From: Bacillota bacterium
Lineage (GTDB): Bacteria; Bacillota; Clostridia; Peptostreptococcales; Anaerovoracaceae
NCBI GenBank assembly: GCA_019420525.1
Contig: JAHZHA010000023.1
Coordinates: 99,012-163,011, forward strand
Length of the DNA stretch: 64,000 nt
Reading direction: 5' to 3'
The notes under the pieces were generated by a model, which was not told the origin of the DNA, searched no databases, and saw only the letters and a program-made list of their open reading frames with translations. How positions within the stretch are numbered: the first letter of the stretch is position 1; each line of letters begins with the position of its first letter. A program made the translations under genes and the position numbers. Of the stretch, positions 33,135 to 43,176 are shown one piece after another.

Positions 33135-34550
33135 ATGAGCACTAAGATTCAGCACAGGAAGTATTCTATGGACAAAATCGTGTCTCTGGCAAAATCCAGG
33201 GGCTTTGTATTTCCAGGTTCCGAGATCTATGGAGGCCTGGCAAACACATGGGATTACGGTCCGATCGGTGTGGAACTTAAAAATAACGTGAAAGCAGCCT
33301 GGTGGAAAAAATTCATTCAGGAATCGCGTTATAATGTAGGTCTTGATTCCGCTATTCTCATGAATCCGAAGACATGGGAGGCATCCGGCCATGTGGGCAA
33401 TTTCAACGACCCACAGGTGGACTGCAGAGTATGTCATGAGAGATTCCGGGCGGATAAGCTGATCGAAGAATATTTTGACAGGCACGGCATCGACCAGGTA
33501 GTGGACGGCTGGACAAATGAGCAGATGGAAGAATTTATGGCTGAGAAGGGCATAAAATGTCCGACCTGCGGTAATATCGATTTTACGCCGATTCGTCAAT
33601 TCAATCTCATGTTCAAGACTTTCCAGGGCGTCACCGAAGACAGCACGGCACAGCTCTATCTGAGGCCTGAGACGGCACAGGGAATTTTCGTGAATTTTAA
33701 GAATGTCCAGAGAACGGCGAGAAAAAAGCTCCCGTTCGGCATCGCGCAGATCGGAAAATCTTTCCGGAATGAAATTACGCCGGGCAACTTCACTTTCCGG
33801 ACGAGAGAATTCGAACAGATGGAACTTGAATTCTTCTGCGCACCGGGGACGGATATGGAATGGTTTGATTACTGGCGGAATTTCTGCCCTCAGTTCCTGA
33901 GAGATCTTGGAATCAGTGATGAGAGCATGAGGCTGAGAGATCATTCGCCGGAGGAACTGTCTCATTACAGCAAGGCGACGACGGATATTGAATATCTGTT
34001 CCCATTCGGCTGGGGAGAACTTTGGGGAATCGCTCACAGATCCGATTACGATCTCAGGCAGCATCAGGAGTTCTCAGGCCAGGATATGTCCTATCAGGAT
34101 CCTGTGACGAACGAAAAGTACATTCCGTACTGCATTGAGCCGTCGCTGGGTGCGGACAGAGTGACGCTGGCATTCCTTGTGGAGGCTTATGACGAGGAGA
34201 CTGTCGTGGGAGCCAACGGCAAGGAAGATACGAGAACGGTAATGCATTTCCATCCGGTTCTCGCGCCGTATAAAGCTGCAGTGCTTCCTCTGACGAAGAA
34301 GCAGGCGGAAAAAGCAGAAGAACTGAGAGACGAGCTGGCGAAGTATTTTAATGTGGATTACGATCTTCCGGGCAGTATCGGAAAGAGATACAGAAGACAG
34401 GATGAGATCGGTACACCGTTCTGTATTACGGTGGATCCGGATACGGAAAATGATGGATGCGTCACCGTCAGAGACAGAGATACGATGGAGCAGATCCGCA
34501 TTCCGATGGACGACGTCAAAGATTATATCGCGGAGAAGCTCGTCTTTTAG
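33135..34550 (+). CDS. glyS: Glycyl-tRNA synthetase, one-subunit (alpha2) type
   Basis: Class II synthetase that charges tRNA-Gly. From ATG 33135 it has 471 residues and is of the archaeal/eukaryal-like alpha2 form found in part of the Firmicutes, not the GlyQ/GlyS tetramer. Visible motifs: [19 protein letters not shown] at the start, motif 2 region [48 protein letters not shown], and the C-terminal anticodon-binding domain with [17 protein letters not shown]. The start has GGGAGATT upstream; the frame could extend to 33018, but that part overlaps the leader. The leader has a small hairpin (GACAAAA 33049-33055 with TTTTGTC 33067-33073) but no T-box. Confidence 0.95.
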   Translation: MSTKIQHRKYSMDKIVSLAKSRGFVFPGSEIYGGLANTWDYGPIGVELKNNVKAAWWKKFIQESRYNVGLDSAILMNPKTWEASGHVGNFNDPQVDCRVCHERFRADKLIEEYFDRHGIDQVVDGWTNEQMEEFMAEKGIKCPTCGNIDFTPIRQFNLMFKTFQGVTEDSTAQLYLRPETAQGIFVNFKNVQRTARKKLPFGIAQIGKSFRNEITPGNFTFRTREFEQMELEFFCAPGTDMEWFDYWRNFCPQFLRDLGISDESMRLRDHSPEELSHYSKATTDIEYLFPFGWGELWGIAHRSDYDLRQHQEFSGQDMSYQDPVTNEKYIPYCIEPSLGADRVTLAFLVEAYDEETVVGANGKEDTRTVMHFHPVLAPYKAAVLPLTKKQAEKAEELRDELAKYFNVDYDLPGSIGKRYRRQDEIGTPFCITVDPDTENDGCVTVRDRDTMEQIRIPMDDVKDYIAEKLVF

Positions 34551-34693
34551 AATAGGAGATCGGCTCAGAGCGGATACCGGCTGAGGAACATAGCATCCGG
34601 CTCTCGACTCTGATTTTTTCCCGGTATGCTGCGGAAGCCCGCAGAATATTTCCTGATATGCTGCGTCATACTATCCTTCGGGAGGTATATAAT

Positions 34694-35380
34694 ATGTACA
34701 GTGAAGCAGAAAATCAGGAAACGGCGGTAAAGAATTCCATCGACGACTTCGGTTGTCTGATGAATGCTTTCGGCTTTGAATCGGACATTCAGTATCTGAC
34801 GATAATCGGCAGTATTGAAGGCCATAACGTTCTGGCATCAGATGTGAAAACGACGAAGTATGAAAATATGATACCGCAGCTCATCGCGGTGCAGGAGAAC
34901 CCGAAAATCAGAGGGCTTCTGATGGTTCTCAACACGGTGGGCGGCGATGTGGAAGCGGGTCTGGCGCTGGCGGAACTCATCTCATCCATATCGAAGCCGA
35001 CCGTTTCTCTCGTCCTCGGCGGAGGCCACAGCATAGGAATTCCGCTGGCGGTTTCGGCGGATTACTCATTTATCGCGCCCAGTGCAGCGATGACGCTGCA
35101 TCCGGTGCGCACCACAGGGTTGGTGATCGGTGCGGAACAGACTTACGGATATTTCCGACGAATGCAGGAGCGCATTACGGACTTTATTGTAAAGATGTCG
35201 GGAGCGCGGCGGGAAGTGATCATCGATCTGATGAATGCCAAAAATGATATGGCTAACGATATCGGAACGATATTCTACGGGCAGGAAGCGGTGGAAGCAG
35301 GTCTTATCGACAGCGTTGGAGGTCTCTGTGACGCTCTGAAAAAGCTGAGAGAGCTGACGGCGCAGAACGTGAAGTTATAG
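34694..35380 (+). CDS. ClpP/TepA-like serine protease
   Basis: A 228-residue member of the ClpP/crotonase-fold protease family, close to TepA (YmfB) of Bacillus, which degrades leader peptides or small acid-soluble spore proteins on outgrowth. The oxyanion motif NTVGGDVEAGLALAELI, the nucleophile Ser in GGGHSIGIPLAV and the His in MTLHPVRTTG match the family. The ATG at 34694 follows GGGAGGTAT; an upstream ATG at 34658 lacks such a site. It is 40 nt upstream of pyruvate carboxylase and may share its transcript. Confidence 0.82.
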   Translation: MYSEAENQETAVKNSIDDFGCLMNAFGFESDIQYLTIIGSIEGHNVLASDVKTTKYENMIPQLIAVQENPKIRGLLMVLNTVGGDVEAGLALAELISSISKPTVSLVLGGGHSIGIPLAVSADYSFIAPSAAMTLHPVRTTGLVIGAEQTYGYFRRMQERITDFIVKMSGARREVIIDLMNAKNDMANDIGTIFYGQEAVEAGLIDSVGGLCDALKKLRELTAQNVKL

Positions 35381-35420
35381 CAAAGTTGAGTTATTTATGA
35401 CATGTGGGGGATAAAATAAA

Positions 35421-38400
35421 ATGAAGAAATTTAAAAAAATCCTCGTGGCAAACAGAGGCGAAATTGCCATCAGAATATTCAGAGCCTGCAGTGAACTGGG
35501 CATCCGGACGATTGCAATCTATTCTGAAGAAGATAAAAATGCTCTCTTCCGGACAAAGGCAGACGAATCTTATCAGATCGGCAAGGGCAAGGGACCGGTA
35601 GACGTCTATCTGAGCATCAATGAGATTATCGATCTGGCCAAGGCGAAAGGTGCGGATGCCATTCACCCGGGCTACGGATTCCTTTCGGAAAACAGTGATT
35701 TTGCAAAGCAGTGCGAAGATGCCGGCATCGAATTTATCGGACCGACTCATGAAATGATGGATCAGCTGGGCGACAAGATCAAGTCGAAGCTGGTGGCACA
35801 TGAGGTGGGCGTTCCTACGATTCCGGGTGTCGAAGAAGCGATTCAGTCGGAGGAAGATGCGGAGAAGTTTGCCGAATTCTGCGGTTATCCTGTCATGCTG
35901 AAAGCATCTGCCGGCGGCGGCGGACGCGGTATGCGTATCGTAAGACGGCCGGAAGACTTGATTTCAGAATTCAACAATGCACAGAGCGAAGCGAGAAAGG
36001 CTTTCGGTATTGATGATATCTTCATTGAAAAATATCTGGAAGAGCCGAAACATATCGAAGTTCAGATACTTGGCGATAAGTACGGCAATATCGTGCATCT
36101 TTATGAAAGAGACTGTTCGATTCAGAGACGTCATCAGAAAGTCGTCGAATTCTCTCCGGCTCAGACGATCACTGAAGAGCAGAGACAGGCGATGTGCAGC
36201 GATGCTCTCAAGCTGGCAAAACATGTGAATTACCGCAGTGCAGGCACGGTGGAATTCCTCGTGGACAAGCACGGAAATCACTATTTTATCGAAATGAACC
36301 CTCGTATTCAGGTAGAGCATACGGTTACTGAAATGGTGACAGGAATCGATATCGTCCAGTCTCAGATTCTCATCGCAGAGGGATATGCTCTGGATTCCGA
36401 CGAAGTGGGTATTCCGAATCAGGATGCGGTGGTGCCGCGGGGCGCTGCCATCCAGTGTCGTATTACGACCGAAGATCCGACGAATTCTTTTGCACCGGAT
36501 ACCGGAAAAATTGAATTCTACTCCACCGGTTCCGGAAACGGCATACGTCTGGACGGAGGCAACGGCTTTACGGGCGCTATGATTACCCCGTATTACGACA
36601 GCCTTCTGGTAAAGATCACTTCTTACGGAAGAAATTTCGATGTGGCAGCTTCCAGAGCGGTCAGAGCGCTGGGAGAACTGAAGATAAAGGGCGTAAAGAC
36701 AAACCGGAACTTCCTGCTCAACGTTCTGAATCATCCGACGTTCCGCGCAGGAGCCTGCAATACGGCATTTATCGATACGCATCCTGACCTGCTCAATGTC
36801 TATACCGGAGAAGATACCGAGTCGAAGGTTCTCCGTTTCTTGGGCAATAAGGTTGTAAATGAAGTCAAGTGGGAGAATCCGCCTGCCGATATTCCGACTG
36901 TTCCGGAGATCGATGTAGATCCGGCAACTCTGCGGGGAACGAAGCAGATCTTTGACGAAAAGGGCGCGAAAGGTCTGGCTGACTGGGTTTTAGAGCAGAA
37001 GGCCCTTCTCTTTACAGATACCACCCTTAGAGATGCGCAGCAGTCTCTGATGGCTACCAGAATGCGTACCATCGATATGGAGCGTATCGCACCTGCTCTG
37101 GCGGTATACGGTAAAGATCTCTTCTCTCTGGAAATGTGGGGCGGCGCTACGTTCGACGTGGCTTACCGGTTCCTAAAGGAAAATCCTTGGGAACGGCTCG
37201 AGACACTGAGAGCGAAGATTCCGAATATCCTGTTCCAGATGCTCCTCCGCGGCGCAAATGCAGTAGGGTATAAGAGTTATCCAGACAATGTCGTCAGAAA
37301 GTTTATCAAGGAAGCGGCGGCTTCGGGCATCGATCTGTTCCGTGTATTCGACTCTCTCAACTGGATCGACGGCATGGCTGTGGCGATGGATGAAGTTGCA
37401 AATCAGGGGAAGATCGTCGAAGCTACGATGTGTTATACGGGCGATATTCTCGATGAGAGAAGAGATAAGTACACGCTGGATTATTATGTCAGAAAGGCAA
37501 AAGAACTCGAAAAACGCGGTGCGCATATGATTGCCATCAAGGATATGTCGAGTCTGCTGAAGCCGATTGCAGCACGTAAGCTGATAACTGCGCTTAAAAA
37601 TGAAGTTACAGTACCGATTCATTTACATACACACGATACCAGCGGCAATGCCGGAGCTACGCTGATGATGGCTTCTATCGCAGGCGTTGATATCGTGGAT
37701 GCAGCCTTTGACAGCATGGCGGGTCTGACCAGCCAGCCGGCACTGAATTCTACTGTAGCTGCGCTGGAATTCTCAGAAAGAGCTACTGGTATGGATCTCG
37801 ACGGACTTCAGAAGATTTCCACATATTGGAGTGCCGTCCGCCCGATTTATGAGGATTATGAATCCGAGCTGAAATCAGGTACGGCGGAAATCTACAAATA
37901 TGAAATTCCGGGAGGCCAGTATTCCAATCTGAGACCTCAGGTTGCCAGCTTCGGACTGGAGCATAAATTCCAGGATGTTAAGGAGATGTATATCAAGGTC
38001 AACGATATGCTGGGAGACATCATCAAGGTTACACCTTCTTCCAAAGCGGTGGGTGACATGGCGATCTTCATGGTTCAGAATGATCTGACTCCGGAGAATA
38101 TCTATGAAAAGGCTGCCGGAATGGACTTCCCTGATTCCATCGTTTCCTATTTCGAAGGTATGATGGGACAGCCGGAAGGCGGTTTCCCTGAAAAGCTGAG
38201 AGATCTCGTTCTCAAAGGCAAGAAGCCGATTACCTGCCGGCCGGGCGAGCTTCTACCGGATGAAGATTTTGACGCCATCAAAGCGGAACTGAAGAGTAAG
38301 TTCGGCATCGAGCCTACTGATCAGGATGCTGTCAGCTATGCGCTCTATCCGAAAGTATTCGAAGATTATCTGACTACGATGAGAAAAGAAGGAAGCTTCT

Positions 38401-38894
38401 TCCGCTATGTTGACAGTGATATTTTCTTCCACGGAATTATGGAAGGGTCTATCGGTGAGGTTCAGATTTCCGAAGGCAAGATTCTCGTCATCAAGCTGAT
38501 CGAGATCAAAGATGCAGACGAAGACGGAAACAGAGAGCTGACGTTCCAGGTAAACGGTCTCATGCGTCAGATTCTCATCAAGGATAAGGCAGCTGTGACA
38601 AAGGCTTCTAAACAGTCCATTCTCATGGCAGATATTGACAGTGATATTGAAATCGGAGCTAACATTCCGGGTAATATCGTCAAGCTGCTGGTAAAAGAAG
38701 GCGATGCGGTCTCTGCAGGACAGCCGATTGCGATCATTGAAGCCATGAAGATGGAAACGAACATTATCTCTGTTATCGATGGTGTTATTGATAAAATCCA
38801 TGTAAAACCTGGCGATCAGGTTGTAGCTGGTCAGTTGGTGGCAAAGCTCGAAGAGGCGGAAGTCGACGAAGGTGAAAAGAACGTGATCATTTAA
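35421..38894 (+). CDS. pyc: Pyruvate carboxylase
   Basis: Biotin enzyme that makes oxaloacetate from pyruvate, bicarbonate and ATP, replenishing the TCA intermediates. The 1157-residue single chain has all domains: biotin carboxylase (1-~450; KILVANRGEIAIRIFRA, ASAGGGGRGMRIV, VQVEHTVTE-type block), the carboxyltransferase (~530-800; FTDTTLRDAQQSLMATRMR, HTHDTSGN), the tetramerisation part and the C-terminal biotinyl domain with EAMKMETN, the biotinylated Lys near residue 1111. Length is normal for the family. The ribosome-binding site GGGGG is less standard. A strong terminator-like hairpin follows at 38944. Confidence 0.97.
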   Translation: MKKFKKILVANRGEIAIRIFRACSELGIRTIAIYSEEDKNALFRTKADESYQIGKGKGPVDVYLSINEIIDLAKAKGADAIHPGYGFLSENSDFAKQCEDAGIEFIGPTHEMMDQLGDKIKSKLVAHEVGVPTIPGVEEAIQSEEDAEKFAEFCGYPVMLKASAGGGGRGMRIVRRPEDLISEFNNAQSEARKAFGIDDIFIEKYLEEPKHIEVQILGDKYGNIVHLYERDCSIQRRHQKVVEFSPAQTITEEQRQAMCSDALKLAKHVNYRSAGTVEFLVDKHGNHYFIEMNPRIQVEHTVTEMVTGIDIVQSQILIAEGYALDSDEVGIPNQDAVVPRGAAIQCRITTEDPTNSFAPDTGKIEFYSTGSGNGIRLDGGNGFTGAMITPYYDSLLVKITSYGRNFDVAASRAVRALGELKIKGVKTNRNFLLNVLNHPTFRAGACNTAFIDTHPDLLNVYTGEDTESKVLRFLGNKVVNEVKWENPPADIPTVPEIDVDPATLRGTKQIFDEKGAKGLADWVLEQKALLFTDTTLRDAQQSLMATRMRTIDMERIAPALAVYGKDLFSLEMWGGATFDVAYRFLKENPWERLETLRAKIPNILFQMLLRGANAVGYKSYPDNVVRKFIKEAAASGIDLFRVFDSLNWIDGMAVAMDEVANQGKIVEATMCYTGDILDERRDKYTLDYYVRKAKELEKRGAHMIAIKDMSSLLKPIAARKLITALKNEVTVPIHLHTHDTSGNAGATLMMASIAGVDIVDAAFDSMAGLTSQPALNSTVAALEFSERATGMDLDGLQKISTYWSAVRPIYEDYESELKSGTAEIYKYEIPGGQYSNLRPQVASFGLEHKFQDVKEMYIKVNDMLGDIIKVTPSSKAVGDMAIFMVQNDLTPENIYEKAAGMDFPDSIVSYFEGMMGQPEGGFPEKLRDLVLKGKKPITCRPGELLPDEDFDAIKAELKSKFGIEPTDQDAVSYALYPKVFEDYLTTMRKEGSFFRYVDSDIFFHGIMEGSIGEVQISEGKILVIKLIEIKDADEDGNRELTFQVNGLMRQILIKDKAAVTKASKQSILMADIDSDIEIGANIPGNIVKLLVKEGDAVSAGQPIAIIEAMKMETNIISVIDGVIDKIHVKPGDQVVAGQLVAKLEEAEVDEGEKNVII

Positions 38895-38899
38895 AAAAT

Positions 38900-38928
38900 T
38901 TCATATCAACCTGCCCAGCTGATATAAT
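38900..38928 (+). promoter_or_regulatory. Possible promoter between pyc and aroF
   Basis: TTCATA (38900-38905), 17-nt spacer and a perfect TATAAT (38923-38928), placed before the large hairpin at 38944-39016. If active, that hairpin would lie in the aroF leader. Confidence 0.45.
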
Positions 38929-38943
38929 ATGATGAGTACAAGG

Positions 38944-39016
38944 AGCTGTCTCTGACTGCCGCACACCGGTTCTGCCTGCAGGCAGAACCGGTGTGCGGCT
39001 CGGAGACAGCTTTTTT
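38944..39016 (+). terminator. Large terminator or attenuator between pyc and aroF
   Basis: AGCTGTCTC (38944-38952) pairs with GAGACAGCT (39003-39011), followed by six T. Inside it, 38958-38999 is a perfect 42-nt palindrome (21-bp arms, no loop; left arm begins GCCGCACACCGG). The T-run is 22 nt before the aroF start. Confidence 0.9.
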
Positions 39017-39038
39017 GGGTTGAAGGAGGGAATATAAA

Positions 39039-40052
39039 TTGGTCATTAAACTGAGACAGGAAGCAGATATAGAAAAAAAAGCGATACTGAAGGGCAGACT
39101 GAAAGCACTTGGTTTTGATATACATGAATCGAAGGGCGTCGGTACAGAACTTTGGGGACTCGTGGGAGATACTTCTATTCTCGAAGACGATTATCTCCTG
39201 GCAAATGAAGTCGTAGAAGATGTCATGCGCGTCCAAGAGCCGTATAAAATGGCAAACCGGAAGATGCACCCTGAGGATACGATTATCGATATCAAAGGGA
39301 AAAAGATAGGTGGAGGCCATTTTCAGGTGATCGCAGGACCGTGTTCCATCGAATCGAAGGAACAGATCGTCGAAGTGGCACAGGACGTCAGAGAAAGCGG
39401 TGCGGGGCTTCTGAGAGGCGGGGCATTTAAACCGAGAACATCTCCTTATGCCTTTCAGGGACTCCAGAATAACGGCCTGAAGCTTCTTCTGGAGGCGAAA
39501 AAAGCCACAGGACTTCCCGTAGTCACGGAGATTATGACACCGGAGCATCTGGAACTCTTCGAAGAGATCGATGTCGTTCAGGTAGGAGCCAGAAATATGC
39601 AGAATTTCCAGCTTCTCAAAGCTCTGGGAAAATGCAGTAAAACAGTGCTTCTGAAGAGAGGTCTCGCAAATACGCTGGAAGAACTCGTGATGAGCGCGGA
39701 ATATATCATGGCCGGGGGAAATGAAAATGTCATCCTCTGTGAGAGAGGAATCAGGACTTTTGAAACATCTATGAGAAATACATTGGATATCTCAGCCGTT
39801 CCGATGTTGCGCAGAATGACGCATTTGCCGATTGTCATCGATCCAAGTCATGCCGCCGGCATCCGCTGGATGGTGGAACCGCTGGCTCTGGCAGCTATTG
39901 CAGCCGGTGCGGACGGTCTGATGATCGAAGTACACAACGATCCGGAGGCAGCGCTCTGCGACGGTCCGCAGTCCATGACACCGGAAGGTTTTGACGCTCT
40001 GATGAAGAAGATCAGGAGTACAGCGGAATTCTTCGGAAAGACCATAGACTGA
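39039..40052 (+). CDS. aroF: 3-deoxy-7-phosphoheptulonate (DAHP) synthase, type I-beta
   Basis: First enzyme of the shikimate pathway, joining phosphoenolpyruvate and erythrose 4-phosphate. The 337-residue protein has an N-terminal ferredoxin-like regulatory domain (about residues 1-70, MVIKLRQEADIEKKAIL...) as in Thermotoga-type enzymes, then the TIM barrel with IAGPCSIES, RGGAFKPRTSPYAFQG, ILCERGIRTFE and VIDPSHAAG. It starts with TTG after AAGGAGGG. Upstream hairpin and promoter suggest regulation in its leader. deoD follows 67 nt later. Confidence 0.95.
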   Translation: MVIKLRQEADIEKKAILKGRLKALGFDIHESKGVGTELWGLVGDTSILEDDYLLANEVVEDVMRVQEPYKMANRKMHPEDTIIDIKGKKIGGGHFQVIAGPCSIESKEQIVEVAQDVRESGAGLLRGGAFKPRTSPYAFQGLQNNGLKLLLEAKKATGLPVVTEIMTPEHLELFEEIDVVQVGARNMQNFQLLKALGKCSKTVLLKRGLANTLEELVMSAEYIMAGGNENVILCERGIRTFETSMRNTLDISAVPMLRRMTHLPIVIDPSHAAGIRWMVEPLALAAIAAGADGLMIEVHNDPEAALCDGPQSMTPEGFDALMKKIRSTAEFFGKTID

Positions 40053-40119
40053 TGACGCCGGCATCTGTGCGGAGAAAAAAGGCATACAGAGTATCTGAAA
40101 GAAAAAAGGAGGTATACTA

Positions 40120-40833
40120 ATGGCAGAATCTTTACACATCGGTGCGGAGAAAGACGAAATCGCGGACATCGTATTCATGCCCGGCGACCCGCTGAGAGCG
40201 AAATTTATAGCGGAAAATTTTCTCGAAGGAGCGAAATGCTATACACAGGTAAGAAATATGCTGGGCTATACGGGCACATACCTAGGCACGAGGGTTTCCG
40301 TACAGGGCAGCGGAATGGGGATGCCTTCCATGGGAATTTATTCACACGAACTGATGGAGGTATACGGCTGCAGAAACATTATCCGTATCGGTTCCGCCGG
40401 ATCTTATCAGGAGCATGTGAATCTGGGGGATATCGTCGCAGCTGTTTCGGCATCTACCGATTCCAGATTTCAGTATACTTACGGTCTGCCGGGCAGTTTT
40501 TCACCGTGTGCTGATTTCAGCCTTCTTCACGCCGCATATCATTCGGCGGAAGAACTCTCTCATCCGTTGAAAATGGGAAATATCGTATCGGTAGACGTAT
40601 TTTATGACGACGATCCGGATACGTGGAAAAAATGGTCTAAAATGGGTGTCCTTGCGGTTGAAATGGAGGCAGCGGCGCTTTATATGAACGCTGCGCGTCT
40701 GGGAGCGAAGGCGCTGGCTATGGTCACAGTCAGCGATAATTTTGTGACGGGAGAGCGGCTGTCTGTCGAAGAACGGGAAAAAGGATTCACAGACATGATC
40801 GAAACGGCTCTCAATATGGTGAAATATCTGTAA
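40120..40833 (+). CDS. deoD: Purine nucleoside phosphorylase, DeoD type
   Basis: Hexameric phosphorylase that splits purine (deoxy)nucleosides with phosphate for salvage. The 237-residue length is normal for DeoD. Signatures: IVFMPGDPLRAKFIAENFL at the start, GMGMPSMGIYSHEL, NIIRIGSAGSYQ, and the active-site region LAVEMEAAALY followed by TVSDNFVTGE. AAGGAGGT precedes the ATG. Confidence 0.96.
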   Translation: MAESLHIGAEKDEIADIVFMPGDPLRAKFIAENFLEGAKCYTQVRNMLGYTGTYLGTRVSVQGSGMGMPSMGIYSHELMEVYGCRNIIRIGSAGSYQEHVNLGDIVAAVSASTDSRFQYTYGLPGSFSPCADFSLLHAAYHSAEELSHPLKMGNIVSVDVFYDDDPDTWKKWSKMGVLAVEMEAAALYMNAARLGAKALAMVTVSDNFVTGERLSVEEREKGFTDMIETALNMVKYL

Positions 40834-40914
40834 GGCACGCAGATAAGCCGGTCTGTCCCGTCTGCATTCTGAGGAGAGGCCGGCGGCGGACCACATGTTA
40901 CATGAGGTGGAAAA

Positions 40915-42024
40915 ATGGACAACAGAAACAAGAAATTTGCAGATATGATAGTCAATTATTCCTGCAGAGTGCAGAAAGGGGAACGGGTTCTGATTGAAGA
41001 GATCGGAACATCGGCGAAACCGCTGATCCGGGAGCTGATCCGGGCTGTCTACGCGGCGGGAGGATATCCGTATCTAGGCCTGAGTGACGCTTCTCTCAAT
41101 CGGGAGATTATCATGAACTGCAGCAGTGAACAACTGGAATTCATGCGCGATTACGAGATGTACCAGATGAAAGGAATGGACGCTTATATCGCAGTGCGTG
41201 CATCTGACAATACATCAGAGCTCTCTGACGTGCCTCCGGAAAAATTGAATCTCTACAATAAGATTCTGCGTCCCGTCATAGACGAGAGAGTTGACCACAC
41301 GAAGTGGGTCATCATGCGCTATCCCAACAATTCCATGGCGCAGCAGTCAAATATGAGTCTCGAAGCCTTTGAAAATTTTTATTACGACGTCTGCACACTG
41401 GATTATGCCAAGATGTCGAAAGCGATGGATCCGCTGGTAGAACTGATGAACCGCACGGATAAAGTACGCATCGTGTCGCCGGGTACGGATGTGACATTTT
41501 CTATCAAAGGGATTCCGGCCATCAAATGTGCAGGAGAGTGCAACATTCCGGACGGAGAGATTTATACGGCGCCGGTGAAAGATTCTGTCAACGGCGTGAT
41601 CTCTTACAACACCGTATCTCTGGAGCAGGGGTTCACTTATGAGAATATCGTTTTCCGCATCGAAAACGGAAAAATCGTCGAAGCGCATGCAAATGACGAT
41701 AAGAGAATCAATGCTCTGCTGGATACCGACGAAGGTGCGAGATATTTCGGGGAGTTTGCCATCGGCGTCAATCCGTATGTGCTTCATCCGATGAAAGACA
41801 CTCTGTTTGACGAAAAGATATGCGGCAGTATACATTTCACGCCCGGTTCTTCTTACGAAGATGCTCCGAATGGAAATAAATCCGCGGTACACTGGGATCT
41901 CGTCCTGATTCAGAGAGAAGATTACGGCGGCGGAGAAATCTGGTTTGACGATGTGCTCGTCCGCAAAGACGGCATTTTCGTCCTGCCTGAACTGGAGGGT
42001 CTCAATCCGGAATATCTGAAATAG
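40915..42024 (+). CDS. M29-family aminopeptidase (PepS/AmpS-like)
   Basis: A 369-residue cytoplasmic metallo-aminopeptidase of family M29 (thermophilic aminopeptidase type). Conserved elements that carry metal ligands are GECNIPDGEIYTAP, GEFAIGVNP and, near the end, SIHFTPGSSYEDAPNGNKSAVHWDLV with the last His-x-Asp. ATGAGGTGG lies before the ATG. It probably degrades short peptides released by proteolysis and lies in a run of same-strand metabolic genes with deoD upstream. Confidence 0.9.
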   Translation: MDNRNKKFADMIVNYSCRVQKGERVLIEEIGTSAKPLIRELIRAVYAAGGYPYLGLSDASLNREIIMNCSSEQLEFMRDYEMYQMKGMDAYIAVRASDNTSELSDVPPEKLNLYNKILRPVIDERVDHTKWVIMRYPNNSMAQQSNMSLEAFENFYYDVCTLDYAKMSKAMDPLVELMNRTDKVRIVSPGTDVTFSIKGIPAIKCAGECNIPDGEIYTAPVKDSVNGVISYNTVSLEQGFTYENIVFRIENGKIVEAHANDDKRINALLDTDEGARYFGEFAIGVNPYVLHPMKDTLFDEKICGSIHFTPGSSYEDAPNGNKSAVHWDLVLIQREDYGGGEIWFDDVLVRKDGIFVLPELEGLNPEYLK

Positions 42025-42063
42025 AGTTTCCGGAAGAGGGATTCCGGGGAAAAGGAGTTATAT

Positions 42064-42708
42064 ATGAAAAAAATGACGGCAGCCGTGGCCGCAATTATCA
42101 TGATGATGTCGCTTTTCTCCGGCTGCGGCGGTGCTGGAGACAGCGGTACGGAGCCGGGAGGTGCCGGATCGGTTCTTTCGGCTGATCAGCAGTTTTCTGT
42201 AGACAGTCCGGATTCTGAAGCTTCCGGAGAGGGAGAAGAAGCGGTAAGCGGAATGAGCGATGAGGAGGAAAATATCAGCGCGGAACCGGCAGAAGGAATC
42301 ACTGTTCGGGAGAGTGATTACGGATATTCACTGCGTTACGATGCAGACCGATATGAATACCGCAGAGTGGAAGGATACGACGATTATTCTCTGAAGACGT
42401 ATGAAGGAGACAAGCCGTCCGTCTATCTCTGCGTATCGGCTATCGGAGCGGAGTATTTCGATGACGTGAAAAAATCGCTCATGACCGGAAACGTATCGTC
42501 CGTGTCTCTGGGCGCCGACGGACTGCAGGCTGAGATGAACAGCCGGAGTGATGTCTGGGACGGCGGAGAGGTCTGCGGAAAGTCTTATCTGTGCCGTCTC
42601 GACGACGGCAGTGGATTGCTCATAGAAATACAATATTATACGGAAGACGGGAAGAATCCTTATGAAGCGGATCTGAATGAGATGTTGGACAGCATCCGGA
42701 TCCTCTAA
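42064..42708 (+). CDS. Secreted lipoprotein of unknown function
   Basis: A 214-residue protein with a lipoprotein signal: MKKMTAAVAAIIMMMSLFSG then Cys 21. A low-complexity Gly/Ser/Glu-rich linker (about 22-80) follows, then a compact domain (about 85-214) containing VRESDYGYSLRYDADRYEYR, a pattern seen in many small clostridial lipoproteins, that I cannot name. It is anchored on the outer face of the membrane. It lies 39 nt after the aminopeptidase gene and is preceded by GGGAAAAGGAG. Confidence 0.65.
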   Translation: MKKMTAAVAAIIMMMSLFSGCGGAGDSGTEPGGAGSVLSADQQFSVDSPDSEASGEGEEAVSGMSDEEENISAEPAEGITVRESDYGYSLRYDADRYEYRRVEGYDDYSLKTYEGDKPSVYLCVSAIGAEYFDDVKKSLMTGNVSSVSLGADGLQAEMNSRSDVWDGGEVCGKSYLCRLDDGSGLLIEIQYYTEDGKNPYEADLNEMLDSIRIL

Positions 42709-42769
42709 CTTCAGCCGAAGCGGATGCGCGGAGTATTTCTCACGTAGAAGCAGACGCATGGAAAAAAGG

Positions 42770-42824
42770 AAAACGCGTCGGCAGAGTGCAGACAATGAGA
42801 ATGTACCCCGCTGGCGCGTTTTTT
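42770..42824 (+). terminator. Probable terminator after the lipoprotein gene
   Basis: AAAACGCG (42770-42777) pairs with CGCGTTTT (42815-42822) with a long, partly structured loop; six T at 42819-42824. Confidence 0.5.
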
Positions 42825-42865
42825 CTTACAGATGCTCGATTGTTCGATGCTTTCACCGGCTCTGA

Positions 42866-43090
42866 TCAGCGATTCGTCTGTGAAATATTCAAAACCGGAA
42901 ATTTGGACTGATTCAGAAGAGCCTGTGCTTCCGGAAGATGCTGACTGTCGATTTTTATGCTGTAACCGCAGCTGCTGTTCCGGCCGGCAAACGTCCGCGT
43001 GATCTGGGAGTGAATCTGCCTGGATGCCAGAAGGTCATGAGCCATGGCGGCTGTCGTGTAAGTCGGCAGAGAGATAAGTGTATGAGACAT
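42866..43090 (-). CDS. DUF3343 (Se/S carrier-like) small protein
   Basis: A 74-residue protein resembling the DUF3343 family of putative selenium/sulfur-carrier-like proteins: an N-terminal TTAAMAHDLLASRQI helix after a short strand, then GRNSSCGYSIKI with the conserved Cys-Gly, then a short helix and final strand. The start ATG has AAAGGATG upstream. The next gene upstream on this strand, the carboxypeptidase, ends 86 nt before it, so the two may share a transcript. The family's role is unproven. Neither a YedF/SirA partner nor other selenium genes are seen here. Confidence 0.65.
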   Translation of the reverse strand: MSHTLISLPTYTTAAMAHDLLASRQIHSQITRTFAGRNSSCGYSIKIDSQHLPEAQALLNQSKFPVLNISQTNR

Positions 43091-43176
43091 GTCTTTTCAT
43101 CCTTTCGAAAATATTTCCGTGATTTTCCTCTGTCTGTACCGCATTTTTTTCAATATGTTGTACTGCAGTTCCGACA

